Shown here: positions 35,079-44,082 of the stretch, one piece after another
How the letters are laid out: the number at the start of each line of letters is the position of its first letter
How positions within the stretch are numbered: position 1 is the first letter of the stretch
Origin: CAJBIL01 sp044359525
Lineage (GTDB): Bacteria; Pseudomonadota; Gammaproteobacteria; Burkholderiales; Rhodocyclaceae
Length of the DNA: 57,843 nucleotides
Assembly (NCBI GenBank): GCA_044359525.1
Contig: JBIKLY010000010.1
Location: 1 to 57,843 of the forward strand
Reading direction: 5' to 3'
Made by a program: the position numbers and the translations under genes
The notes under the pieces: model-generated
The model's input: the letters and a program-made list of their open reading frames with translations, nothing else
Told to the model about the DNA's origin: nothing
Databases searched by the model: none

Positions 35079-36917
35079 TCACAACTGCGGCAAATACTCC
35101 GGCACAAATTCCTTCAACCGCTTCTTCAGGGCAACCGGATCGGCGGGTGGCGCACCGTTGAGCCAGCGATCCAGATCCGCCTGCCATTGCACATCAGGTG
35201 CCGTTTCGGCGCGCGCAATGCGCAACTTGGGATGGGGAGTTACCAGCGTATGCTCATTATCGGTCAGCAACTCTTCGAACAGTTTTTCACCGGGTCGCAA
35301 ACCGGTGAAATCAATTTTGATGTCTTCATCAGAAAACCCGGACAAGCGGATCATGTCGCGCGCCAGGTCGACAATACGTATCGGCTCGCCCATTTCGAGC
35401 ACGAAAATCTCGCCCCCCTGCCCCATCAAGCCGGCCTGCAGAACGAGCTGAGCAGCCTCCGGGATCAGCATGAAGTAGCGGATGATATCCGGGTGCGTGA
35501 CGGTTACCGGACCACCACGAGCAATCTGCTCACGGAATTTCGGGATCACCGACCCGTTGCTGCCCAGGACGTTGCCAAAACGAACGGTAACGAAACGCGT
35601 CCCTTCCGGTTTCTGCAAACCGCGCAGCACACGTTCCGCCAGGCGCTTGGTGGCGCCCATGACGTTGGTCGGATTGACCGCCTTGTCGGTCGAAATGAGC
35701 ACCACTTTTTCGACGCCGTAGCGCTGCGACACTTCGGCCACACAGCGAGAACCGTGCACGTTGTTGCGCACGGCCTCCCAGGAATTCTCACCCTCCATCA
35801 GCGGCACATGCTTGTACGCCGCCGCGTGAAACACGACCGAAGGTTGATAGGTGGCGAAGACCTGATCAAGGCGGTGAGCGTCCTTGACGTCGCCAACGAC
35901 GCAGGCAATCGGCGTCTGCGGAAAATGCGCGGCAAATTCCTGCTCGATCTGATACAGGGCGAACTCCGAAAGCTCGTAAAGCACCAGCAGGCGTGGCTGA
36001 AAACGCGCAATCTGGCGCACCAGCTCGGAACCGATCGAGCCGCCCGCCCCGGTGACCAGAACCACATGATCACCAAGCCAGCTGCGCAAGCCGCTGTCGT
36101 CCAGCTGAACGCGCTCCCGACCGAGCAGATCCTCCAGTTGCACCTGCCGCATCTGCGAAACGGCCACGTTACCGGATAGCATATCTTCGAGACTGGGTAC
36201 CGTCAGCACCGACAGACCGGCCTGCACAGCGGCTTCCATCGCGCGCCGGCGCTCGGCCTGGCTTGCTTCTGGCATCGCCACAATCGCCCGACGTACTTCG
36301 AGTTTTTCTGCCCATGCAGCAACATCAGCCACCGGACCAAGTATTTTTCGCCCACGCAGCTCCTGCCCGACCCGCCCGGAGCCTTCTTGCAGCAAACCGA
36401 CAATCTGCCAGTCCGGCGAATGATCGAGCTCACGCAGCAGACGTTCCGCCGCGTTGCCGGCACCGAGCACCAGCACCGGCTCGCCACTCAAGGCAAATCG
36501 GCCGTAGAGCGCACGATCTTTCCAAGCACGGTAAGCAAAGCGGCTGCCGCCCATCACCAGAATCAACAGGATCGGATGCAGCACCAGTACTGAGCGGGGA
36601 ACCGACGGAATGCGGAACATCATTACGGCGGCGGCAACCGTCATCGCCGCAAGTGAAACGGCGACGATGATCCGGCGCAGATCCATCACGCTGGCATAGC
36701 GCCAGATGCCGCGATAAAGGCCCATCAACCAGTAGGCGGGGGCATGCACGACGAACAGCAGCGGCAACGACTGCCATGCGCCGCGCAAGTATTCATCCGG
36801 AAGAGAAAGATTGAAACGCAGCCAGTAGGCGCCGTACCAGCAAAACGCCAGGGCGACCATATCGTGCGTAAACGCAACCAGGCGGCGGGAAATCAGGGAG
36901 GAATTTATCAGCGACAA
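35079..36917 (-). CDS. Membrane nucleotide-sugar 4,6-dehydratase of the WbpM/PglF/CapD family
   Basis: A protein of 612 residues. Four membrane helices lie in the first 150 residues (ALAFCWYGAYWLRF, PLLFVVHAPAYWLMGLY and two more). A first Rossmann-like domain follows (VLVLGAGNAAERLL), then the dehydratase domain with VVLVTGAGGSIGSEL (about residue 282), STDKAVNPTNVMGATKRLAE and a C-terminal FDFTGLRPGEKLFEELL-like end. In WbpM the active site is S/T-M-K rather than S-Y-K, and the segment TNVMGATK matches that. It would convert UDP-GlcNAc to the 4-keto-6-deoxy sugar that feeds a D-QuiNAc or D-FucNAc route. The start is a TTG with AGG upstream. It is the last gene of the locus. Confidence 0.88.
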   Translation of the reverse strand: MSLINSSLISRRLVAFTHDMVALAFCWYGAYWLRFNLSLPDEYLRGAWQSLPLLFVVHAPAYWLMGLYRGIWRYASVMDLRRIIVAVSLAAMTVAAAVMMFRIPSVPRSVLVLHPILLILVMGGSRFAYRAWKDRALYGRFALSGEPVLVLGAGNAAERLLRELDHSPDWQIVGLLQEGSGRVGQELRGRKILGPVADVAAWAEKLEVRRAIVAMPEASQAERRRAMEAAVQAGLSVLTVPSLEDMLSGNVAVSQMRQVQLEDLLGRERVQLDDSGLRSWLGDHVVLVTGAGGSIGSELVRQIARFQPRLLVLYELSEFALYQIEQEFAAHFPQTPIACVVGDVKDAHRLDQVFATYQPSVVFHAAAYKHVPLMEGENSWEAVRNNVHGSRCVAEVSQRYGVEKVVLISTDKAVNPTNVMGATKRLAERVLRGLQKPEGTRFVTVRFGNVLGSNGSVIPKFREQIARGGPVTVTHPDIIRYFMLIPEAAQLVLQAGLMGQGGEIFVLEMGEPIRIVDLARDMIRLSGFSDEDIKIDFTGLRPGEKLFEELLTDNEHTLVTPHPKLRIARAETAPDVQWQADLDRWLNGAPPADPVALKKRLKEFVPEYLPQL

Positions 36918-37033
36918 TGCTATTGCCTAGCGACACGTTGAAAGTGGCGCTATTTTACGCCAACCCAAACGATGATCAGTGCATGGATTGACGAGTAAAC
37001 CCTGAGGTGACGGGCGACGTGGCTCAAACCTCT

Positions 37034-38056
37034 CTACATCTCCTGAGCCTCGGCCGCCCCCGCCTTGAAGCAAACAGCCAGCCAGACCAACGGTGTATAC
37101 GCCACCAGCACCCCGATCATCCCGTCAACGTAGCCCAAGCCAACGAGCATTGCCAACGGCAACAACCAGATCAAATTGATCGCACCAACAGCCAGCGTCA
37201 CCGCCCGATGGGCGCCATACTTGCGTGACGCGTATTGATACGCATGGCTGCGATGCGCCTCGTAGGGCTTTTGCCGCCGCACAATCCGACGCAACAAAGT
37301 AAGCGTTGCATCGACTATGAATACACCTAGCAGGATGAGCCAGGCCCAGAAAAACGCGTGATTTACCCACGCAGCCTGAATCGAGAGCAATCCGAGTAAT
37401 AGCCCGAGAAAACCGCTCCCGGCGTCCCCCATGAAAATCCTTGCCGGCGGGAAATTCCAGCAGAGAAATCCGGCGACCACAGCGAGCAGCAACAGCGGCG
37501 CGCCCCAGGCCGCCACGCCCGGCGCCCCCAGCACGTAGAGCAAAGCCGCCCCAGCACATACCGTAATGGCCTCAACGCCGGCTAGGCCGTCGATACCATC
37601 CATGAAGTTGTACAGATTCAGCAACCACACCAGATAAAGCGCTGCCAGAACCTGCGCGATCCAACCTGCACCCACCATCACCCCGAATACCGGCAATGGC
37701 GGCAGCCCGCCCATCCAGGCCAGCGCCCAGCAGGCAGCCGCAAAATGCACCAGCAAGCGCCAGCGGGCGGCGATGTGTCCATGATCATCAAGAAAACCAA
37801 CCAGCGCCACCAGTGCGCCAGCTCCGCCCAGCCCGAGCATCTCCCGCCAGGCCATTGCGTCGGCCCACACCAGCAGCGGCAAGCCGAGCAGAAAAGTCAG
37901 CACGATCGCCACGCCGCCACCACGCGGGGTAGGCGTCATGTGCGAGCTACGTGCATTGGGTACATCCAGCAGGCTACTCGCCACCGCGTAGCGGCGTAGC
38001 GCCGCCGTCAGGACAAAAGACAGCAAAACGGCCGATATGAAAAAAACCAGCTTCAT
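37034..38056 (-). CDS. Undecaprenyl-phosphate sugar-1-phosphate transferase, WecA/WbpL family
   Basis: An integral membrane protein of 340 residues with about ten helices. It starts MKLVFFISAVLLSFVLTAALRR and has family motifs SSHMTPTPRGGG, FLDDHGHI, LYNFMDGIDGLAG and RIFMGDAGSGFLGLLLG, with HRSHAYQYA on a cytoplasmic loop. It would start the repeat unit by adding a sugar phosphate (GlcNAc, QuiNAc or FucNAc type) to undecaprenyl phosphate at the cytoplasmic face. The start is set at 38056; an earlier in-frame codon at 38122 would run into the toxin gene. It follows the VapC-like gene by eight bases. Confidence 0.88.
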   Translation of the reverse strand: MKLVFFISAVLLSFVLTAALRRYAVASSLLDVPNARSSHMTPTPRGGGVAIVLTFLLGLPLLVWADAMAWREMLGLGGAGALVALVGFLDDHGHIAARWRLLVHFAAACWALAWMGGLPPLPVFGVMVGAGWIAQVLAALYLVWLLNLYNFMDGIDGLAGVEAITVCAGAALLYVLGAPGVAAWGAPLLLLAVVAGFLCWNFPPARIFMGDAGSGFLGLLLGLLSIQAAWVNHAFFWAWLILLGVFIVDATLTLLRRIVRRQKPYEAHRSHAYQYASRKYGAHRAVTLAVGAINLIWLLPLAMLVGLGYVDGMIGVLVAYTPLVWLAVCFKAGAAEAQEM

Positions 38057-38064
38057 CCAGAAAG

Positions 38065-38487
38065 CTATGAACACAACATCCCTAGCAGCTTGGCGGCCTT
38101 GTTCAAACGTGTGTCGAAACAAGCAAAGAAGATGGGAGACTGCGAAATGCGGCCTGCCTCAAAAGCAGCCGCCAACTGAATACTGTCGTAGCCGCGCAAG
38201 GCAAACGTATCGGCGTACTCCCCTGCGCGCTCAACCAGTGGCTGGTCAATTTCCAGCACCACGAAGTGCGGCCAGTCAGCCGCCAGCGCGGCCTTGGCCT
38301 GTTCGATAACAGCGGCATCCTCCGGCACTTCCCGTGCTCGCCTGGACAACGCAGCATAAGCCTCTGCCCATGCAACACGGCACACCGCGACGGCCTCGGC
38401 TTCCAGCACCCGCGCTTTCAGCTCGTCGCTCCCCGCCTCAACAATGTAGAGCTTTAGCAGCGCGGAGGTGTCGCAGAATAAAATCAT
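38065..38487 (-). CDS. vapC: PIN-domain toxin of a VapBC-type system
   Basis: A probable RNase of 140 residues. It starts MILFCDTSALLKLYI, with the first acidic residue of the PIN site (Asp at residue 6), and shows VAWAEAYAALSRR (second acidic residue), FALRGYDSIQLAAA (third) and FFACFDTRLNKAA (fourth) in the family order. The ATG overlaps the stop of the antitoxin gene by four bases. It lies inside the polysaccharide array in the same direction. No transposase lies nearby. Confidence 0.88.
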   Translation of the reverse strand: MILFCDTSALLKLYIVEAGSDELKARVLEAEAVAVCRVAWAEAYAALSRRAREVPEDAAVIEQAKAALAADWPHFVVLEIDQPLVERAGEYADTFALRGYDSIQLAAAFEAGRISQSPIFFACFDTRLNKAAKLLGMLCS

Positions 38488-38747
38488 CCGCGATCTTCCA
38501 GCACCAACACTGAAACCAGCTTGCCGCGCTCTTGCAACCTGAATGCGGCACCGACTGGCTTGCCGCCTTGCCAAGTTGCGACACCCGCAGCCAGCAGACA
38601 CGACACACCCGCGCTATCAGTCGACGGCACGCCGACAATCCGCGCGACCACCTTGCGATGCGAGGTCAGCTCAATCAGCTGCCCGGATTGCGCCTGGCCG
38701 ACATAACGCGACAAATGAGACTTGAATTCCTGCATAGACACTTGCAC
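38484..38747 (-). CDS. vapB: Phd/YefM-type antitoxin
   Basis: A small DNA-binding protein of 87 residues. MQVSMQEFKSHLSRYV at the N-terminus is the usual start of Phd/YefM antitoxins, which bind their own promoter and neutralise the partner toxin through the C-terminal part. The start is the GTG at 38747 (AGAGG six bases upstream), since an ATG four codons later would cut the family's first strand. It is coupled to the PIN gene. Confidence 0.85.
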   Translation of the reverse strand: MQVSMQEFKSHLSRYVGQAQSGQLIELTSHRKVVARIVGVPSTDSAGVSCLLAAGVATWQGGKPVGAAFRLQERGKLVSVLVLEDRG

Positions 38748-38820
38748 TTAAGACCTCTTTCATAACAACACCATGGAAATAGTGACCTGTTTACACAAAA
38801 GAAGTCAAGGAGCAGCAAAA

Positions 38821-39786
38821 TTATTGGGTGCCGTCCGACGTTAAAAAATATTGAGCAGCATCCCTCAGCCCATCATTCACGCTCACCAACGGCGACCAGC
38901 CGAGCAGACTCTTTGTCTTTGAAATATTCACCTGCAGCGAACCACACAACCGCTGCGACAAGGCACGTTTGCCCAACAATGCGGCTCCGGTCATCAACAC
39001 CCATGCCGGCACCGGCAGTAGACGAGCCGGCTTACCCAAAGCCTCACCCATACGCCTGAACAATTCCGTAGTCGATAAATCCTCGTCGTCGCTCACCAGA
39101 AAGATCTGATTGGCTGCCGCCGGGTGCTCAACACAAGTCACGATCAAGTCCACCAGATTGTCCAGCGCAACCAGACTGCGCCTGTTGTAGATCGCCCCGA
39201 ACGGCAGAGGTACCCCTCTACACAGCCAGCGCATCATGCTGAGGAAGTTGCCCTTTACGCCCGAACCGTACACCAGCGGCGACCGTATGATTACAACATC
39301 TATGCCGGTCTCGACCGCCAACGCGCGCAAACCGCGCTCAGCCTCAGCCTTCGAAATGCCATAGGGATCAGCCGGCGCTGGTTCATCATCAGCCAGGTAC
39401 CGTGCACCTGTGCACGTACCCTCGCCGTTGACCTTGATCGAGCTGATGAATACAAACCGATGAACGCCGGCCGCGGCGGCTTGCCGCGCCAGATTCAGCG
39501 TAGCCTCGACATTTACGCGGCGAAACTCAGCCAATGGATCAGCAACGGTGTCCCGCATTACATGAACACGCGCGGCGGTGTGGATAACAACCTCTACATC
39601 CTTCAAGGCGTCGCCCCAATCGGTCAACGGAGCAATATCCTCGATCCTCGCGAACTTGATTTTGCTACCATGGCCAGAGGCTGGCTGACGAACAGCAGCG
39701 ACGATCTCAACCTGGGGGACTTTTGCTAGCCGATGCACTAACGCGGCACCAACAAACCCGGTTGCCCCCGTAATCAGTATTTTCAT
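38821..39786 (-). CDS. NAD-dependent epimerase/reductase, WbpV-like
   Basis: An extended short-chain dehydrogenase of 321 residues. It has the NAD loop GATGFVGAALVHRL, the catalytic Ser in FISSIKVNGEG and YGISK with the Tyr-Lys pair. The final third carries the sugar-binding part (NQIFLVSDDEDLSTTELFRRM). Relatives that sit beside a WbpL-type transferase and a WbpM-type dehydratase act as 4-reductases (or epimerases) that finish UDP-D-QuiNAc or UDP-D-FucNAc. All three partners are here, which supports that role. It is separated from the 2-epimerase gene by 66 bases. Confidence 0.82.
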   Translation of the reverse strand: MKILITGATGFVGAALVHRLAKVPQVEIVAAVRQPASGHGSKIKFARIEDIAPLTDWGDALKDVEVVIHTAARVHVMRDTVADPLAEFRRVNVEATLNLARQAAAAGVHRFVFISSIKVNGEGTCTGARYLADDEPAPADPYGISKAEAERGLRALAVETGIDVVIIRSPLVYGSGVKGNFLSMMRWLCRGVPLPFGAIYNRRSLVALDNLVDLIVTCVEHPAAANQIFLVSDDEDLSTTELFRRMGEALGKPARLLPVPAWVLMTGAALLGKRALSQRLCGSLQVNISKTKSLLGWSPLVSVNDGLRDAAQYFLTSDGTQ

Positions 39787-39852
39787 CTCCGCAGAGATTT
39801 CAGCAGTTTCATAGGGAACCTACGGCAATACGCGGCGAGGCCATGCGATCAT

Positions 39853-40983
39853 TCAAACCGACTTGGACCAGACGGTACGATTCACGTAATCGACGTAACT
39901 CAAGACAATCCTCAAAATTTTCTTGGACGCTGAACTTATTTCGTAATCTTCTATTGCTGCCGTTGCCCGCTCGCTCTTGTTATGTTGCGCAAGGATCACT
40001 TTGACCGCATCCAGTACACGTTCTTTTTTAAGACCGCTCATGATCAGCGTACCGACATCCATGCCCTCGGGCCGCTCATGAGCATTGCGAATCGTAATTG
40101 CCGGCAAGTTCAGCAGTGACGCTTCCTCAGTAATCGTTCCGCTGTCGGAAACCACACACAGCGACTCCATCTGCAGCTTGATGTAATCACAGAAACCGAA
40201 GGGTTTGAGGAACTGTATTAACGGATTGAGTTGCCCAAGATCCAAGGAGTCAAGGCGCTTCTTGGTGCGCGGATGAGTAGAAACGATGACTGGATGACGA
40301 TACTGCTCAGCCAGCGCGTTTAAGGTTTCAACCATGTCTCGAAGGTTATTCGGCGTATCTACGTTCTCTTCGCGGTGCGCGCTGACGATGAAAAATTCAT
40401 TCGACGCCAAACCCATGCGCTGCAATATGTCCGACTGCTGAATCTTCGGCATGTAGTAGTCCAGAACCTCGCGCATGTGCGAGCCCGACTTGATGATTGT
40501 CTCAGGACGCACGCCTTCCGCGATCAGATACCTGCGGGCGTGTTCGGTAAGCACAAGGTTGATGTCACTCAGGTGATCCAATACCTTCCGGTTCAATTCC
40601 TCGGGCACGCGTTGGTCAAAGCAACGATTACCCGCTTCCATGTGAAACACCGGAATCTTGCGACGCTTCGCGGCAATGACTGCCAGGCAAGAATTGGTGT
40701 CGCCATAGAGCATCACCGCATCTGGCCGATCTTGCTCCATGATTGCGTCGGCCTTCTCGATCACGCGGGCAATTGTCTGCGCAGCATTCTCGCCAACCGC
40801 CTCCAGAAAATGATCTGGCTTGCGGATACCGAGATCCTCAAAGAACAGCTGATTCAGCTCGTAGTCATAATTCTGGCCGGTATGAACCAGGATGTGTTTG
40901 GTATGCACATCGAATTCGGCGATCACGCGGCTCATTTTTATCAGCTCGGGGCGCGTACCGACAATGGTCATGACTTTAAGCAT
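39853..40983 (-). CDS. UDP-GlcNAc 2-epimerase-type enzyme, WbvD/QnlB/WbjD-like
   Basis: A cytoplasmic enzyme of 376 residues, of typical length for non-hydrolysing 2-epimerases. It begins MLKVMTIVGTRPELIKM and has HTGQNYDYELNQLF, MLYGDTNSCLA, FHMEAGNRCFDQRVPEE and SDSGTITEEASLLNLP (UDP binding). In the QuiNAc and FucNAc pathways it inverts C-2 of a 6-deoxy-L-sugar made by FnlA plus a reductase. The start overlaps the end of the dehydratase gene by eight bases, which fits coupled translation. Confidence 0.9.
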   Translation of the reverse strand: MLKVMTIVGTRPELIKMSRVIAEFDVHTKHILVHTGQNYDYELNQLFFEDLGIRKPDHFLEAVGENAAQTIARVIEKADAIMEQDRPDAVMLYGDTNSCLAVIAAKRRKIPVFHMEAGNRCFDQRVPEELNRKVLDHLSDINLVLTEHARRYLIAEGVRPETIIKSGSHMREVLDYYMPKIQQSDILQRMGLASNEFFIVSAHREENVDTPNNLRDMVETLNALAEQYRHPVIVSTHPRTKKRLDSLDLGQLNPLIQFLKPFGFCDYIKLQMESLCVVSDSGTITEEASLLNLPAITIRNAHERPEGMDVGTLIMSGLKKERVLDAVKVILAQHNKSERATAAIEDYEISSASKKILRIVLSYVDYVNRTVWSKSV

Positions 40984-41986
40984 TTAACTCGTCCTTGATG
41001 AAATCCAGTTTCAATAACAACTGCTTTATTTTCTCTACGGTTAGTCGATCTGTATTGTGCGATGTGTAGTCATCCGTATGCGAAATAATTTCCTCACCGT
41101 CACTGAAATACTTGGCGTAATTCAGGTCGCGATTATCTGCCGGGATGCGGTAATACCCCCCCATGTCCTCAGCATGTGCCATCTCCTCCCGAGAAATGAG
41201 TGACTCATAGAGTTTTTCTCCATGCCGGGTGCCTATGACCTGAATTTCGTTTTTCTTCTCGAAAATTTCTTTTAGCGCTTGTGCCAGATCCAAAACGGTC
41301 GAAGCAGGTGCCTTCTGAACAAAAATATCGCCTTGCTGACCGTGCTTGTATGCATAGAGGACCAAGTCCACCGACTCTTCCAATGACATCAGGAAGCGCG
41401 TCATGTTCGGATCGGTAACTGTTAACGGCTGCCCCTCTTTGAGTTGCGAGACAAACAAAGGGATGACCGACCCCCGGGATGCCATAACATTGCCGTACCG
41501 AGTCGCACAAAAAACCGTTTCACCCTTCTGTTGCATGCGCGCCTTGGCAACCATCAGCTTTTCCGCCATTGCTTTCGAGATCCCCATTGCATTGATAGGG
41601 TACACAGCCTTATCCGTACTCAGGACAACAACACGCTTGACGCCGCTGGCAGTTGCCGCATTCATCACGTTTTCGGTACCCATCACGTTAGTACGTACGG
41701 CCTCCATCGGATAGAACTCACACGACGGCACTTGCTTCAATGCAGCGGCATGGAACACGTAGTCCACGCCCTTCATTGCTTGACAGATGCTGTCGTAATC
41801 ACGGACATCGCCGATGTAAAACTTCAATTTTCGATCGTTCAACGCGATGCGCATTTCGTCCTGCTTCTTTTCGTCGCGGCTGAAGATACGTATCTCACGC
41901 ACTTCCGTTGAAAGGAATCGTTTGAGGATGGTGTTCCCGAAAGAACCCGTACCACCAGTGATCATCAACACTTTGTCTTTGAACAT
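40976..41986 (-). CDS. fnlA: UDP-GlcNAc 4,6-dehydratase/5-epimerase, FnlA/WbjB/WbvB type
   Basis: A soluble enzyme of 336 residues of the short FnlA/CapE type. It starts MFKDKVLMITGGTGSFGNTILKRF and shows VYPINAMGISKAMAEKLM, the Met-Lys active-site pair of this group in place of Tyr-Lys, with GTRHGEKLYESLIS near the C-terminus. It converts UDP-GlcNAc to a 4-keto-L-lyxo-hexulose, the common precursor of UDP-L-FucNAc, UDP-L-RhaNAc and UDP-L-QuiNAc. It lies between the RmlD-like reductase (14 bases apart) and the 2-epimerase. Confidence 0.92.
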   Translation of the reverse strand: MFKDKVLMITGGTGSFGNTILKRFLSTEVREIRIFSRDEKKQDEMRIALNDRKLKFYIGDVRDYDSICQAMKGVDYVFHAAALKQVPSCEFYPMEAVRTNVMGTENVMNAATASGVKRVVVLSTDKAVYPINAMGISKAMAEKLMVAKARMQQKGETVFCATRYGNVMASRGSVIPLFVSQLKEGQPLTVTDPNMTRFLMSLEESVDLVLYAYKHGQQGDIFVQKAPASTVLDLAQALKEIFEKKNEIQVIGTRHGEKLYESLISREEMAHAEDMGGYYRIPADNRDLNYAKYFSDGEEIISHTDDYTSHNTDRLTVEKIKQLLLKLDFIKDELNA

Positions 41987-42000
41987 AAGTCGACCCAGAT

Positions 42001-42855
42001 TTATTTATATGCGTGCATCAATTTGATCAATTCGGGCCAGTCAGGAGCGACATATCCCGTCGCTAACTGAAAGCGCTTCGCATCAAGCGAACGGTCAATC
42101 GTCAGATTTTCGTCCCGCACAATGTCGATGGTCTTACCATACACATCGGCGATCAGCTTCAGCAATTCAAACTTCGCGATCGGTTGGGCGGCAATGTGAT
42201 ACAGCCCAGACAGTTCTATGTGTGGAATCACTTGGTCGCGAACGACTTGTGCAAAGATCACCGTAGGGAGCCCGGAAAAAACAGCGCGAGCATAGCCTTT
42301 ACACTGCCCTTCTTGCGAAAGGAACCAATCGAGCAAGCCATATTGACTCTGCAATTCATGCCCGATGGTCGAGGTACGCAAGGTAATCGTGTGAGGATAA
42401 TGAACCTCACCCAAAGCCTTGGATTTCCCATACACATCGCGCGCATCGGCAAAATCGTCCTCGACGTATCCGCCCTTGTTGCCGGAAAAAACACAGTCCG
42501 TGCTTACATGTATCAGACGAGCGCCGACGAGCTTGCAAAGCGCCGCCAAGCGATGCGGCATTAATGCGTTGATCGGGATGGAAACCATCGGGTCATCCGC
42601 CTCCGGCTTATGCTTGGTCAAGCCCGCACAATTGACCACCACATTCGGCCGTATCTTATCCAGAATCCTTACCAAAGAATCTTGCTGTTCGACATCAATG
42701 CCCGCCATCAGACGGCTGCCGATCGCTGCGGAAAAAAATCGCTTTACACTTTCGTCACGAACGGTGCCGAAGACTTCCCAGTCATGTTTCGCGCTCAAAA
42801 CACGCAACACAGTGCTCCCGATCATTCCGCTCGCGCCTATCACCAATACCTTCAA
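42001..42855 (-). CDS. RmlD-like 4-reductase, WbvR/QnlA type
   Basis: A protein of 284 residues related to dTDP-4-dehydrorhamnose reductase. It has the NAD(P) loop GASGMIGSTVLRVL, NCAGLTKHKPEADD, HVSTDCVFSGNKGGY and VYGKSKALGE (Tyr-x3-Lys). Paired with FnlA and a 2-epimerase it fits the route worked out for UDP-L-RhaNAc and UDP-L-QuiNAc in Vibrio cholerae O37 and E. coli O98, in which a WbvR/QnlA reductase replaces the FucNAc-specific WbjC; WbjC is longer and has a cupin domain, absent here. The TTG start overlaps the upstream stop as TTGA. Confidence 0.85.
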   Translation of the reverse strand: MKVLVIGASGMIGSTVLRVLSAKHDWEVFGTVRDESVKRFFSAAIGSRLMAGIDVEQQDSLVRILDKIRPNVVVNCAGLTKHKPEADDPMVSIPINALMPHRLAALCKLVGARLIHVSTDCVFSGNKGGYVEDDFADARDVYGKSKALGEVHYPHTITLRTSTIGHELQSQYGLLDWFLSQEGQCKGYARAVFSGLPTVIFAQVVRDQVIPHIELSGLYHIAAQPIAKFELLKLIADVYGKTIDIVRDENLTIDRSLDAKRFQLATGYVAPDWPELIKLMHAYK

Positions 42856-44081
42856 CGAATATCCTTTCCACTCCGCGACACCGTCTGCAGATGCCCAATC
42901 AATTGATCAACCAGATGATGATGGTCGAAATGCTCCTGATAATACCGACGTCCATTGTCGCCCATTTTTTGCAGCTCACTGAGTGGTAAGCCATACAGGC
43001 ACAAAATCGCGTCTGCCAGAGACTGGGCATCCTCCGCTGGTGTGGCCAGACCCGCTCCAGCCTCAATGATCAGGCGTGCGCCCTCCCCGTTCAAACAAGC
43101 AATGATCGGCCGCCCCGCCGCCATGTACGCCTGCACTTTATTAGGCACAGTCAATGCAAAGATCGGCTGGTCGGCAAGTGTTACCAGCAATGCCGATGCT
43201 TTCTGCATGAAGCAGGGCATCGTCTCCACGGGAAATCTTCCGGGCAGATGAAGGTTCCCAAGCCCGCGCTGTCGTGCCTCCACCAACATCCATTCTCGAG
43301 CACTCCCGTCACCCAGCACAACAAAATGGATGTCCGCGTATTCTCTCAGCAATGATGCGGCCTCGACTATCACACCAACGGCCTGTGCCGTGCCGATGTT
43401 GCCGGCAAATATCACGGAGAACCCCTCGCCAAGACCTTCGGTCGCGGGAGCCTCATCGGTGACAGGCATCGCAAAAGTGTCGTCTACCGAGTTGGGGTAA
43501 TACACGACCGGCGTCCCCGGCGCCAAAGCGCGAACTGGCGCCTCAAATGCCCGGGACTGCACCAAGAGCAGATCAACGTGGCGATAGATGAAGCGCACGG
43601 CTTGCCGGACCACAGCGATGATATAGGGATTACGAACGTGCCCTGTAGCTGACAGGCTTTCCGGCCACAGATCTTGTACCCACAATACCAATGGACATGC
43701 CTTCAACCAGCCGAGGAAGATTGCCGGTATTGCTTGAAGGATTGGTGATGGTGCATAGATAAAGATCACATCGAATCGTTTTCCACGCAACATCCAAGGT
43801 GCAAACAACAACCCTGTCAGAATGAAAGACAGGTAGTTCAGCGCCAGCCTCCATCCGCCCTTCCCTCTTGCCAGCAACGGGATGCGGTTGATGCTAACAC
43901 CTTGATATATCTCTTGCTGGCACCCCCATGCACGATATCCGGGAAAAACCTTCCCGGCGGGGTAGTTCGGTTTTCCAGTCAGTACCTCAACCTCGAAACC
44001 TTTCTCCTGCAACGTCTTGGCAACGTCGTTGACACGAAAGCTTTCGGGCCAGAAATATTGACTGACAATCAGGGCGCGCAA
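42852..44081 (-). CDS. Glycosyltransferase family 4, WbuB-like
   Basis: A GT-B transferase of about 409 residues. It starts LRALIVSQYFWPESFRVND and carries WVQDLWPESL, YYPNSVDD, VIFAGNIGTAQAV and a C-terminal region with LTVPNKVQAYMAAGRPI and GEGARLI (nucleotide-sugar binding Glu). WbuB relatives add L-FucNAc or L-QuiNAc to lipid-linked GlcNAc or QuiNAc, in keeping with the three genes after it. The TTG at 44081 lies one base after the stop of the previous gene and has AAGG nine bases upstream; the in-frame ATG at 44129 would add 16 residues not seen in the family. Confidence 0.86.
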   Translation of the reverse strand: MRALIVSQYFWPESFRVNDVAKTLQEKGFEVEVLTGKPNYPAGKVFPGYRAWGCQQEIYQGVSINRIPLLARGKGGWRLALNYLSFILTGLLFAPWMLRGKRFDVIFIYAPSPILQAIPAIFLGWLKACPLVLWVQDLWPESLSATGHVRNPYIIAVVRQAVRFIYRHVDLLLVQSRAFEAPVRALAPGTPVVYYPNSVDDTFAMPVTDEAPATEGLGEGFSVIFAGNIGTAQAVGVIVEAASLLREYADIHFVVLGDGSAREWMLVEARQRGLGNLHLPGRFPVETMPCFMQKASALLVTLADQPIFALTVPNKVQAYMAAGRPIIACLNGEGARLIIEAGAGLATPAEDAQSLADAILCLYGLPLSELQKMGDNGRRYYQEHFDHHHLVDQLIGHLQTVSRSGKDIR

Positions 44082-44082
44082 G

